A stretch of DNA of 64,000 bases. It comes from Agriotes lineatus (taxonomy: Eukaryota; Arthropoda; Insecta; Coleoptera; Elateridae). Below are positions 26,311 through 35,925 of this stretch, one piece after another. The notes below the pieces were generated by a model that saw only the letters and a list, made by a program, of their open reading frames with translations, searched no databases and was not told the origin of the DNA. The position numbers and the translations under genes are program-made. The stretch lies in assembly GCA_940337035.1 (NCBI GenBank), contig CALNHX010001921.1:1-64000 (forward strand), read 5' to 3'. Each line of letters starts with the position of its first letter. The first letter of the stretch is position 1.

Positions 26311-27583
26311 AAACATGGTTGACCTAAGGCGCCGATGGAGTTAGTTAAATTGTATTTTTTGATTACTATAAATCCTGCAAGTTTTCTAGCTTTCATTACT
26401 ATGTTAATTTAGTTATAATAATGGCTTCAGGAACTTATTAGGTGCCATATTCAATTAATATAAAGCTCAAAAAGCAGAAAAAGCAGACGGTGAGTATTAG
26501 CAGCATTAGTTGTGTTAGTAGAATTGGCAAATTACTAATATAAAGCTGTTCCATACATTAGGCTGTCACATTCGATTTTTAGGAACTTAACAATTCAAAC
26601 TTGGTTGACCTAAGGCGCCGGTGGAGTTAGTTAAATTGTATTTTTTATTTACTATAAATCCTGCAAGTTTTCTAGCTCTCATTACTATGTTAATTTAGTT
26701 ATAATAATGGCTTCAGGAGCTTATTAGGTGCCATATTCAATTAATAGGAAGCTTAAAAAGCAGACAAAGCAGACGGTGAGTATTAGCAGCATTAGTTGTG
26801 TTAGTAGAATTGGCAAATTACTAATATAGAGCTATTCCATACATTACGCTGTCACATTCGATTTTTAGGAACCTAACAATTCAAACTTGGTTGACCTAAT
26901 GCGCCGATGGAGTTAGTTAAATTGTAATTTTTATTTACTATAAATCCTGCAAGTTTTCTAGCTCTCATTAATATGTTAATTTAGTTATAATAATGGCTTC
27001 AGGAGCTTATTAGGTGCCATATTCAACTAATAGAAAGCTCAAAAAGCAGACAAAGCAGACGGTGAGTATTAGCAGCATTAGTTGTGTTAGTAGAATTGGC
27101 AAATTACTAATATAAAGCTATTCCATACATTACGGCGTCACATTCGATTTTTAGGAACCTAACAATTCAAACTTGGTTGACCTAAGGCGCCGATGGAGTT
27201 AGTTAAATTGTATTTTTTATTTACTATAAATCCTGCAACTTTTCTAGCTCTCATTACTATGTTAATTTAGTTATAATAATGGCTTCAGGAGCTTATTAGG
27301 TGCCATATTCAACTAATAGAAAGCTCAAAAAGCAGACAAAGCAGACGGTGAGTATTAGCAGCATTAGTTGTGTTAGTAGAATTGGCAAATTACTAATATA
27401 AAGCTATTCCATACATTACGGCGTCACATTCGATTTTTAGGAACCTAACAATTCAAATTTGGTTGACCTAAGGCGCCGATGGAGTTAGTTAAATTGTAAT
27501 TTTTATTTACTATAAATCCTGCAAGTTTTCTAGCTCTCATTTCTATATTAATTTAGTTAAAATAAAGGCTTCAGGAGCTTATT

Positions 27584-27587
27584 AGGT
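27584..27587 (+). repeat. Target-site duplication, left copy (aggt)
   Basis: The satellite reads cttattaggt up to 27587 and then changes abruptly to tgttacgg, the LTR end. The same aggt begins the satellite again at 37623. A 4-bp duplication is usual for Gypsy-type integrases. Chance microhomology of 4 bp is possible, but the TG...CA termini make duplication the better reading. Confidence 0.85.
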
Positions 27588-28542
27588 TGTTACGGTATGA
27601 AAAGGACTTTACGACACCCACCCAAGGTGAGCATCGCACCACGGAATCAGTCCTGAAAACATGACACACTTGCCCTGAGATCGGTTCGAAATAGGCTAAT
27701 AGGCCACGGCTGGAACGCTCAGGGGGTCGGGCGTGAGTCACACGATACGTTCTGGGCAAGCGCGCTGTGGCATAGTATATACAGGGTATGTCGAAATTAT
27801 GAGGGCGCCACCAAGCCTGTCGTAACCCGGCTAACCGGGCCTGGACGGTTAGACGGGAGCGAAGCATGCAAAAATACTCCGCCACTAAGATTATTCAAGA
27901 GTTGCAAGGTCAAACAACAACTTCGGGATTGCCTTAAGCAAGGATTGTGATTAGGTGTCCATCCGACCACGACTACGCAGCTGTCCCACTCACCTGCACG
28001 CTCACAGCTTCCTCGTTCCGTCGTACAATAATTCGTACAATAAAGGGGCGTCTATCTGTAACAGAACATGCACAAACCGAAACAAACAATAGTTCCCTTA
28101 ACTAACCAATCATATATTTCACTTCGAGTTACAATGGGGTAGCAGAATGCGTCGCCCTGTATCTAACCTTACTCTATAATTAAGGGCACCAGCTGGCACG
28201 CGCGCTCTAAGCTTAACGACAGATGTTGAACATTAGTGAACAGCAATAATAGGTACAAAGATACACATTGCCTTATGCAAGGGCAGCGACGATTTACATT
28301 AGCCTTCACGGCCTGAACTGTCTGCAGTCTGAATGAATACACTAGCGTAGTAATGAGTAGTAATGAGTAACACTCGCGTTCACAGCGGTAATCAGGTTAA
28401 AGGCACATACCTTAATGCGTGGGCGGCGAGGGAGCCTGGTACAGCTGAGTTGCGACGAGCTGCAATCGTAGGTGGTAGGTACCTTCGGTGTTACAACGGC
28501 GAAAGGGGGTGAATGCATAACCGCCTCAATGGCGACGGGGGG

Positions 28543-28558
28543 ACGCGTCAAGACGCGT
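28543..28558. other. Inverted repeat in LTR (7-bp arms, 2-nt loop)
   Basis: The sequence acgcgtcaagacgcgt forms two 7-bp complementary arms separated by aa. It recurs at 32712-32727 and 36881-36896 in the other LTRs. It could be a protein-binding site or an RNA hairpin in the element transcript. No function is assigned. Confidence 0.6.
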
Positions 28559-28829
28559 ACAACGGGACGACGAAAATGATGGGGGCCTCACTCGTTCTGC
28601 TGAACCAAATCCTCGTAGGTCGAGATGAAGGGGGCACGACCCCTCACTAATAGTAGCAGGAACTGGGCTCCAAAACACCCACGTTACGCCGAAGATCACT
28701 CGACAAATTTCGAATCACCACCACCACACACAAGCGCTCTCTGCCACGGGCTCTGGAAGACTCCTTCAAGGCGAAAACGCCCGCAACATAACTGCTGAAG
28801 CAGCACCCGACGGGAAAACGACTGACGCC

Positions 28830-28846
28830 CCCGCCATAATGGCGGG
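28830..28846. other. Inverted repeat in LTR (8-bp arms, 1-nt centre)
   Basis: cccgccat-a-atggcggg is a perfect 8-bp dyad, repeated in the other LTRs at 32999-33015 and 37168-37184. With a one-base centre it is more likely a dimeric protein-binding site on DNA than a hairpin. No factor is identified. Confidence 0.55.
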
Positions 28847-29284
28847 AGCGCCGCACGAACTCACATACACTATCCGACCTCTTGTTTTAACGACGGCTCT
28901 CGGCTGAATGCCACGAGGGAAGCGTTGGCAAAAGGTCACCTTCGCCGCGTCCCCCACGTGACTAAACCACAGCGAATCGCAAGGCGATGAAATGAAACCA
29001 ACCAATGCGGGCCACGCTGGTATCACGCCGCCACCGCGTGCTATTCAGAATTCAGAAAAACGCCATCAGAGGAGAGCTCCAACCGACGACAAATACTGCT
29101 TTTTAGGCTAACTATGTGCGAAATCGTGATTCTGGAATTAGGCGATGGAGCCAAATAAAGAGCTAAAAGGGCTTAGCATACGGGCGCGCTGCTCTAAGCT
29201 TAGGCGGCTATTCAAAATACCAAAATGACCTAACTAACGGCGTGAAATGCAATTAAGCATCTGAAATAGCAAAATGACTTAACA

Positions 29285-29296
29285 CTCCCCTTACTT
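29285..29296 (-). other. Polypurine tract, unit 1
   Basis: On the minus strand this reads aagtaaggggag and directly abuts the LTR start TGTTAAG. A purine run immediately upstream of the 3' LTR is the usual primer for plus-strand DNA synthesis. It supports a minus-strand element sense. The plus-strand reading has no equivalent next to the other LTR end. Confidence 0.75.
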
Positions 29297-30950
29297 GAAA
29301 GAGAGTTCCCCGAAGTCTCTTATAAAACAACGAGGCATTTTGCGATAACGTAACGAGAACACAAACGAAAACGCAACAACGAAAAACGAACGAAACAAAA
29401 CACACAAAAAAAACATTCGATACGATAGAGTGCACCCCCAAAGGGATTACGCACACTGGCCACCAGATAGGGTGCAAAGGTGGGAAGAGAGAAGAGGAAG
29501 AAGAAAGACTGGATACGCCAGTAGAAAATACGTAAATTTGTGTCAAAATCGGGTACAAACAAGTCTTACACCTGTGGACACTTCCGACCAACCGTTCCAA
29601 AAGAACACAGGGAGAGGGGGGGTATAGAAATGGAAGTCCAAAGTCCCACCCAAGGGTTACCTGAAGAGGGCACGCTGCGCGTCACGAGATCGGCGCATTG
29701 TGTGGATCCCACAACTGGTATGAGTACCCAAGAGAAGAGGATGAACCACCAAAAAAAAAAGGGAATTGGTTGTGACAGAAACTGTCAAAAATAGTCATAA
29801 TCAGGAATAGGAAAAACTCAGTCCACCGAAATCCTCAATCGATGCCGATGCCGGAGCCAAGTCGACTATTAAACCGCAAAGCGCGAGCTCGAAAGTGACT
29901 CCAACACCGAACACCAAAAGAAAATCCGGAAGAACCAAGCCTCCAAGGGTGTAGGCGTTCGATGACGCATGCCCAATAAATCCTTTTCAGAAATCCATGC
30001 GGCCCAAAGGGACTACCTTACTACGACAGGGTCCGCACGAAACAAAATGACCAGAAACACGCTCTCTTTATGTAATCCCACATAGGTGGTTGAAAATGGC
30101 GACGGCCAACGGTACGGTAAAAGAGCGCTAGGCCACGAACACAACAGGGCATCACTACATAGAAAGACTCAAAAATCTGTTGAACACTCAAACACTATAC
30201 ACTTAAGAAACCTTATGCGAACAACCGGGCCCTGGTGTCACACAAAGCTCAAAAGCTTCAACAAAAATGTTCACAAAGAACACGATACGTGACAACATGA
30301 CGTCACCAGACAAAAAGGGTACGGTAAATGACAACAAAACGTCAACAAGTACGAAGCATTCCGACCAGCGGTAAAGACTCGTTAAATGCTAACGGAAAGT
30401 GTACAAAACACTGCGATAACTATTAGGGGTGTCCACGAAGAAGTCGGTAAACCAGGTTGGGCGGTACATGATAATACTGAAAATGAAATAAAGGCCATCG
30501 AAAATAACTACACCAAACCAACTAAGAAGATGGCCTGAGGGACGTAATAACCGCACGAGCGAATCTCCCCAAGCACACCAACAGCAATCCACAACTGATC
30601 AACAAACCAAAACGCAGTGATGAAGCTGAAAATGAATTCCAACCTGCTCACCAAAAATCAACGCGGCACAACACCAAACGATAGGAAGAAAATTTGTCAA
30701 AATCGGTAATCATCAACGTCGAAATCGTTAAACCTCGCTAACGTCAGTTCGGTACAACAAAAGTGTCAACTTAGCCCAAGGCTAAACAATGTAAGCGACA
30801 GGGAATCGAAACTCCCAACTAAGCCTTCGAAAAGACTTAAAAAAACAAGGTCGGTACCTTCACTCAACAACATCTGGTACTAAATCCGACTAATACGGGA
30901 TAAAATCTGCACTAAATGCAACGAGAGATCTGGGTAGTATGAACTGGCTA

Positions 30951-31266
30951 AGAAAAACAAGAAACGACGGTAAAAATGACGAAAAAGATACTAAAAATAT
31001 GAAAAGACATGGAAAAACACAAAAAGAAAACTCAAAAAGGCGATAAACAACAAGAAAACACAAAACTACAAATAGAAAATAAGAAAAGACAAAAAAAAAA
31101 ACATAGAAAACAAGAAAAGAAACGTAAAGACAAATGACAACTAAGAAAAAACATATACACGGTCAAGAAAACTAATGAAAATAAACTAAGAACAGGAAAA
31201 GACAAGAAAAGACATATAGAAAACAGAAGAAAACAAGAAAAGACAAATAGAAAACAAGAAAAGAAG
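30951..31266. repeat. A-rich low-complexity tract, unit 1
   Basis: About 315 bp is built from irregular iterations of short words such as gaaaacaagaaaagaca, with almost no T runs on the plus strand. In element sense this is a long pyrimidine-rich tract (cttttcttgttttc). It resembles a decayed simple repeat. It produces the hydrophobic Phe/Leu-rich frame on the minus strand, which is an artefact of composition. Confidence 0.75.
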
Positions 31267-31402
31267 CTTGGTAAAATATTCTACTAAGAAAAAAAACGGT
31301 TTGCCAGTCCATACCACTTCGAAATGACGAAAAAAAACATTTGTGACAACGATATAAATGACACAACAAGGCTAGGCAAAGCAAAGCCAGAAAGGCCTGA
31401 AA

Positions 31403-31754
31403 AGCCCCGCGTTGAGCGACAAAATTAAGACACACAGCGCAAAAAAAAGAAAACCCCAAAATGAGGTCGAGCGTTGTCGTGCACCAATAGGCTCCAAACG
31501 TTGGAATAGCCAAAATCAAGGCACAACGGGTGGCTTAATAAGAAAAACAAACATACAAGGCCTCAGACGTTGGAATAGCCAAAATTAAGACGTACGACGG
31601 GTGGGCTTAACGAGACTACTACCGTCCAACAACAACAACAAACAACAAGCCCCACGCGATTGGGCCGCCAAAATTAAGACGTACAACGAAGGGGCTTGAC
31701 GAGAAGACGAATATCGGAAAAGAACAGGCCCACACGTTGGGAAGCCAAAATTAG
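31403..31754 (-). repeat. Degenerate tandem array of tRNA-Lys primer-site modules, unit 1
   Basis: Five related modules lie in the last ~350 bp before the LTR. On the plus strand their cores are: cgcgttgagcgacaaaatta (31408), aacgttggaatagccaaaat (31497), gacgttggaatagccaaaat (31566), cacgcgattgggccgccaaa (31653) and cacacgttgggaagccaaaa (31731). Most continue as aaaattaagac followed by an acaacgggtgg-like segment. Spacings between equivalent gcca positions are about 93, 69, 89 and 77 bp. The shared core matches the end of animal tRNA-Lys(CTT), cacgttgggcgcca, as I recall it. In element sense each is therefore a primer-site-like segment beginning TGGC. Only the last lies at the normal position. 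Amplification of a primer-site module is my inference. Confidence 0.68.
31727..31747 (-). other. Primer-binding site, tRNA-Lys-like, unit 1
   Basis: In element sense this begins tggcttcccaacgtg, 9 nt past the LTR end (31757). The complement of tRNA-Lys(CTT) is tggcgcccaacgtggggc, so the match is strong with small changes (tt for g, an extra t). tRNA-Lys primers are known for Gypsy-superfamily lineages with long LTRs such as Osvaldo and Ulysses. Affiliation with that lineage is a guess, since no protein is encoded. Confidence 0.68.
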
Positions 31755-31756
31755 CC

Positions 31757-33453
31757 TGTTACGGTATGAAAAGGACTTTACGACACCCACCCAAGGTGAG
31801 CATCGCACCACGGAATCAGTCCTGAAAACATGACACACTTGCCCTGAGATCGGTTCGAAATAGGCTAATAGGCCACGGCTGGAACGCTCAGGGAGTCGAG
31901 CGTGAGTCACACGATACGTTCTGGGCAAGCGCGCTGTGGCATAATATATACAGGGTATGTCGAAATTATGAGGGCGCCACCAAGCCTGTCGTAACCCGGC
32001 TAACCGGGCCTGGACGGTTAGACGGGAGCGAAGCATGCAAAAATACTCCGCCAATAAGATTATTCAAGAGTTGCAAGGTCAAACAACAACTTCGGGATTG
32101 CCTTAAGCAAGGATTGTGATTAGGTGTCCATCCGACCACGACTACGCAGCTGTCCCACTCACCTGCACGCTCACAGCTTCCTCGTTCCGTCGTACAATAA
32201 TTCGTACAATAAAGGGGCGTCTATCTGTAACAGAACATGCACAAACCGAAACAAACAATAGTTCCCTTAACTAACCAATCATATATTTCACTTCGAGTTA
32301 CAATGGGGTAGCAGAATGCGTCGCCCTGTATCTAACCTTACTCTATAATTAAGGGCACCAGCTGGCACGCGCGCTCTAAGCTTAACGACAGATGTTGAAC
32401 ATTAGTGAACAGCAATAATAGGTACAAAGATACACATTGCCTTATGCAAGGGCAGCGACGATTTACATTAGCCTTCACGGCCTGAACTGTCTGCAGTCTG
32501 AATGAATACACTAGCGTAGTAATGAGTAGTAATGAGTAACACTCGCGTTCACAGCGGTAATCAGGTTAAAGGCACATACCTTAATGCGTGGGCGGCGAGG
32601 GAGCCTGGTACAGCTGAGTTGCGACGAGCTGCAATCGTAGGTGGTAGGTACCTTCGGTGTTACAACGGCGAAAGGGGGTGAATGCATAACCGCCTCAATG
32701 GCGACGGGGGGACGCGTCAAGACGCGTACAACGGGACGACGAAAATGATGGGGGCCTCACTCGTTCTGCTGAACCAAATCCTCGTAGGTCGAGATGAAGG
32801 GGGCACGACCCCTCACTAATAGTAGCAGGAACTGGGCTCCAAAACACCCACGTTACGCCGAAGATCACTCGACAAATTTCGAATCACCACCACCACACAC
32901 AAGCGCTCTCTGCCACGGGCTCTGGAAGACTCCTTCAAGGCGAAAACGCCCGCAACATAACTGCTGAAGCAGCACCCGACGGGAAAACGACTGACGCCCC
33001 CGCCATAATGGCGGGAGCGCCGCACGAACTCACATACACTATCCGACCTCTTGTTTTAACGACGGCTCTCGGCTGAATGCCACGAGGGAAGCGTTGGCAA
33101 AAGGTCACCTTCGCCGCGTCCCCCACGTGACTAAACCACAGCGAATCGCAAGGCGATGAAATGAAACCAACCAATGCGGGCCACGCTGGTATCACGCCGC
33201 CACCGCGTGCTATTCAGAATTCAGAAAAACGCCATCAGAGGAGAGCTCCAACCGACGACAAATACTGCTTTTTAGGCTAACTATGTGCGAAATCGTGATT
33301 CTGGAATTAGGCGATGGAGCCAAATAAAGAGCTAAAAGGGCTTAGCATACGGGCGCGCTGCTCTAAGCTTAGGCGGCTATTCAAAATACCAAAATGACCT
33401 AACTAACGGCGTGAAATGCAATTAAGCATCTGAAATAGCAAAATGACTTAACA
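31757..33453 (-). repeat. LTR copy 2 (central), 1,697 bp
   Basis: Identical in length and ends to the outer LTRs. By eye it has three private bases: a at 31894, a at 31899 and a at 32054 (g, g and c in the other two). Its central position between two internal regions is what an unequal LTR-LTR exchange or a tandem dimer would produce. A 126-codon minus frame (31674-32054) crosses the LTR/leader junction and the primer site, so it is not credible as a gene. Confidence 0.88.
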
Positions 33454-33465
33454 CTCCCCTTACTT
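33454..33465 (-). other. Polypurine tract, unit 2
   Basis: The second copy of the minus-strand aagtaaggggag tract, abutting the central LTR. It is identical to the unit 1 copy. Confidence 0.75.
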
Positions 33466-35119
33466 GAAAGAGAGTTCCCCGAAGTCTCTTATAAAACAAC
33501 GAGGCATTTTGCGATAACGTAACGAGAACACAAACGAAAACGCAACAACGAAAAACGAACGAAACAAAACACACAAAAAAAACATTCGATACGATAGAGT
33601 GCACCCCCAAAGGGATTACGCACACTGGCCACCAGATAGGGTGCAAAGGTGGGAAGAGAGAAGAGGAAGAAGAAAGACTGGATACGCCAGTAGAAAATAC
33701 GTAAATTTGTGTCAAAATCGGGTACAAACAAGTCTTACACCTGTGGACACTTCCGACCAACCGTTCCAAAAGAACACAGGGAGAGGGGGGGTATAGAAAT
33801 GGAAGTCCAAAGTCCCACCCAAGGGTTACCTGAAGAGGGCACGCTGCGCGTCACGAGATCGGCGCATTGTGTGGATCCCACAACTGGTATGAGTACCCAA
33901 GAGAAGAGGATGAACCACCAAAAAAAAAAGGGAATTGGTTGTGACAGAAACTGTCAAAAATAGTCATAATCAGGAATAGGAAAAACTCAGTCCACCGAAA
34001 TCCTCAATCGATGCCGATGCCGGAGCCAAGTCGACTATTAAACCGCAAAGCGCGAGCTCGAAAGTGACTCCAACACCGAACACCAAAAGAAAATCCGGAA
34101 GAACCAAGCCTCCAAGGGTGTAGGCGTTCGATGACGCATGCCCAATAAATCCTTTTCAGAAATCCATGCGGCCCAAAGGGACTACCTTACTACGACAGGG
34201 TCCGCACGAAACAAAATGACCAGAAACACGCTCTCTTTATGTAATCCCACATAGGTGGTTGAAAATGGCGACGGCCAACGGTACGGTAAAAGAGCGCTAG
34301 GCCACGAACACAACAGGGCATCACTACATAGAAAGACTCAAAAATCTGTTGAACACTCAAACACTATACACTTAAGAAACCTTATGCGAACAACCGGGCC
34401 CTGGTGTCACACAAAGCTCAAAAGCTTCAACAAAAATGTTCACAAAGAACACGATACGTGACAACATGACGTCACCAGACAAAAAGGGTACGGTAAATGA
34501 CAACAAAACGTCAACAAGTACGAAGCATTCCGACCAGCGGTAAAGACTCGTTAAATGCTAACGGAAAGTGTACAAAACACTGCGATAACTATTAGGGGTG
34601 TCCACGAAGAAGTCGGTAAACCAGGTTGGGCGGTACATGATAATACTGAAAATGAAATAAAGGCCATCGAAAATAACTACACCAAACCAACTAAGAAGAT
34701 GGCCTGAGGGACGTAATAACCGCACGAGCGAATCTCCCCAAGCACACCAACAGCAATCCACAACTGATCAACAAACCAAAACGCAGTGATGAAGCTGAAA
34801 ATGAATTCCAACCTGCTCACCAAAAATCAACGCGGCACAACACCAAACGATAGGAAGAAAATTTGTCAAAATCGGTAATCATCAACGTCGAAATCGTTAA
34901 ACCTCGCTAACGTCAGTTCGGTACAACAAAAGTGTCAACTTAGCCCAAGGCTAAACAATGTAAGCGACAGGGAATCGAAACTCCCAACTAAGCCTTCGAA
35001 AAGACTTAAAAAAACAAGGTCGGTACCTTCACTCAACAACATCTGGTACTAAATCCGACTAATACGGGATAAAATCTGCACTAAATGCAACGAGAGATCT
35101 GGGTAGTATGAACTGGCTA

Positions 35120-35435
35120 AGAAAAACAAGAAACGACGGTAAAAATGACGAAAAAGATACTAAAAATATGAAAAGACATGGAAAAACACAAAAAGAAAAC
35201 TCAAAAAGGCGATAAACAACAAGAAAACACAAAACTACAAATAGAAAATAAGAAAAGACAAAAAAAAAAACATAGAAAACAAGAAAAGAAACGTAAAGAC
35301 AAATGACAACTAAGAAAAAACATATACACGGTCAAGAAAACTAATGAAAATAAACTAAGAACAGGAAAAGACAAGAAAAGACATATAGAAAACAGAAGAA
35401 AACAAGAAAAGACAAATAGAAAACAAGAAAAGAAG
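35120..35435. repeat. A-rich low-complexity tract, unit 2
   Basis: The second copy of the A-rich gaaaacaagaaaagaca-type tract, 4,169 bp from the first. It shows the same irregular short-word structure and no coding signal. Confidence 0.75.
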
Positions 35436-35571
35436 CTTGGTAAAATATTCTACTAAGAAAAAAAACGGTTTGCCAGTCCATACCACTTCGAAATGACGAA
35501 AAAAAACATTTGTGACAACGATATAAATGACACAACAAGGCTAGGCAAAGCAAAGCCAGAAAGGCCTGAAA

Positions 35572-35923
35572 AGCCCCGCGTTGAGCGACAAAATTAAGAC
35601 ACACAGCGCAAAAAAAAGAAAACCCCAAAATGAGGTCGAGCGTTGTCGTGCACCAATAGGCTCCAAACGTTGGAATAGCCAAAATCAAGGCACAACGGGT
35701 GGCTTAATAAGAAAAACAAACATACAAGGCCTCAGACGTTGGAATAGCCAAAATTAAGACGTACGACGGGTGGGCTTAACGAGACTACTACCGTCCAACA
35801 ACAACAACAAACAACAAGCCCCACGCGATTGGGCCGCCAAAATTAAGACGTACAACGAAGGGGCTTGACGAGAAGACGAATATCGGAAAAGAACAGGCCC
35901 ACACGTTGGGAAGCCAAAATTAG
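35572..35923 (-). repeat. Degenerate tandem array of tRNA-Lys primer-site modules, unit 2
   Basis: The same five modules as at 31403-31754, shifted by 4,169, beside the outer (5' in element sense) LTR. The modules differ from one another far more than the two arrays differ. The module amplification is therefore older than the duplication of the whole unit. Confidence 0.68.
35896..35916 (-). other. Primer-binding site, tRNA-Lys-like, unit 2
   Basis: Second copy of the tggcttcccaacgtg site, 9 nt past the inner end of the 5' LTR (35926). As it follows the outermost LTR in element sense, it is the site that would be used by a full-length transcript of the array. Confidence 0.66.
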
Positions 35924-35925
35924 CC

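Larger units (their letters stand above)
1..27587. repeat. Satellite array, left arm (286/272-bp monomers)
   Basis: This is a continuous head-to-tail tandem satellite. Using the conserved ggaacctaac block as the phase mark, successive starts fall at 1007, 1293, 1579 and 1865 (286-bp steps) and at 4396, 4668 and 4940 (272-bp steps). Monomers are AT-rich with a few fixed GC islands (ggcgcc, ggtgcc, cagacggtgag). No open reading frame of note runs through them, because stop codons are dense in every frame. The arm mixes L, S, M and N subtypes. I see no gene or unique-sequence gap before 27588. A satellite of this size and regularity is typical of centromeric or pericentromeric heterochromatin. 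The species and named family are inference only. Confidence 0.97.
27588..29284 (-). repeat. LTR copy 1 (3' LTR in element sense), 1,697 bp
   Basis: It begins tgttacgg and ends cttaaca on the plus strand, with 5-bp terminal inverted repeats TGTTA/TAACA, the canonical TG...CA form. It has much higher GC content than the satellite. Versus the other two copies I find one private base, g at 27775. Inverted repeats include cccgccat/atggcggg (28830-28846) and acgcgtc/gacgcgt (28543-28558). AATAAA motifs occur on the plus strand at 28039 and 29154, but I see none on the minus (proposed sense) strand, so the polyadenylation signal is unexplained. Small minus-strand frames (69, 69 and 86 codons) have no family resemblance and are not called as genes. 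Confidence 0.88.
29285..31756 (-). mobile_element. Element internal region, unit 1 (2,472 bp, no gag/pol)
   Basis: Bounded by LTR copies 1 and 2. On the plus strand it is A- and C-rich and T-poor, so the proposed sense strand is T/G-rich. That is opposite to the A-rich sense strand of most insect LTR elements. The longest frames are 115 codons (31172-31519, minus, hydrophobic low-complexity product of T-rich sequence) and 84 codons (29540-29794, plus). Neither shows a zinc knuckle, catalytic aspartates or other retroelement motif. I therefore treat the region as non-coding spacer carrying the packaging and priming signals of a non-autonomous element. It appears identical to the second copy at 33454-35925. 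Confidence 0.82.
33454..35925 (-). mobile_element. Element internal region, unit 2 (2,472 bp, no gag/pol)
   Basis: An exact-length second copy of the internal region, at a constant offset of 4,169. All small frames translate identically to those of unit 1, so the two copies are identical or nearly so. It contains the same purine tract, A-rich tract (35120-35435) and primer-site array. Two internal regions with no sign of independent divergence point to very recent duplication, or to copy homogenisation, or to an assembly artefact. Read depth and spanning long reads would separate these. Confidence 0.82.

Noticed and set aside
1..27587. CRISPR array
   Set aside because: The periodic repeats are whole 272-286 bp monomers with no short repeat/unique spacer alternation and no cas genes, and the context is eukaryotic satellite.
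29253..29600. 115- and 80-codon minus frames and 65/84-codon plus frames around the LTR/internal junction
   Set aside because: They overlap each other on both strands, cross the purine tract, and show no zinc knuckle or other gag-like motif.
31172..31519. 115-codon hydrophobic minus-strand frame, possible membrane or envelope-like protein
   Set aside because: The Phe/Leu/Val-rich product comes from the A-rich low-complexity tract read in reverse. It also covers part of the primer-site array. No signal peptide, glycosylation pattern or known motif supports it.
31674..32054. 126-codon minus-strand frame (also at 35843-36223, and truncated to 104 codons at 27571-27885)
   Set aside because: It runs from inside the LTR across the LTR end and the primer-binding site, has no recognisable domain, and in the first copy simply continues into satellite. 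Its repetition reflects the repeat unit, not selection.
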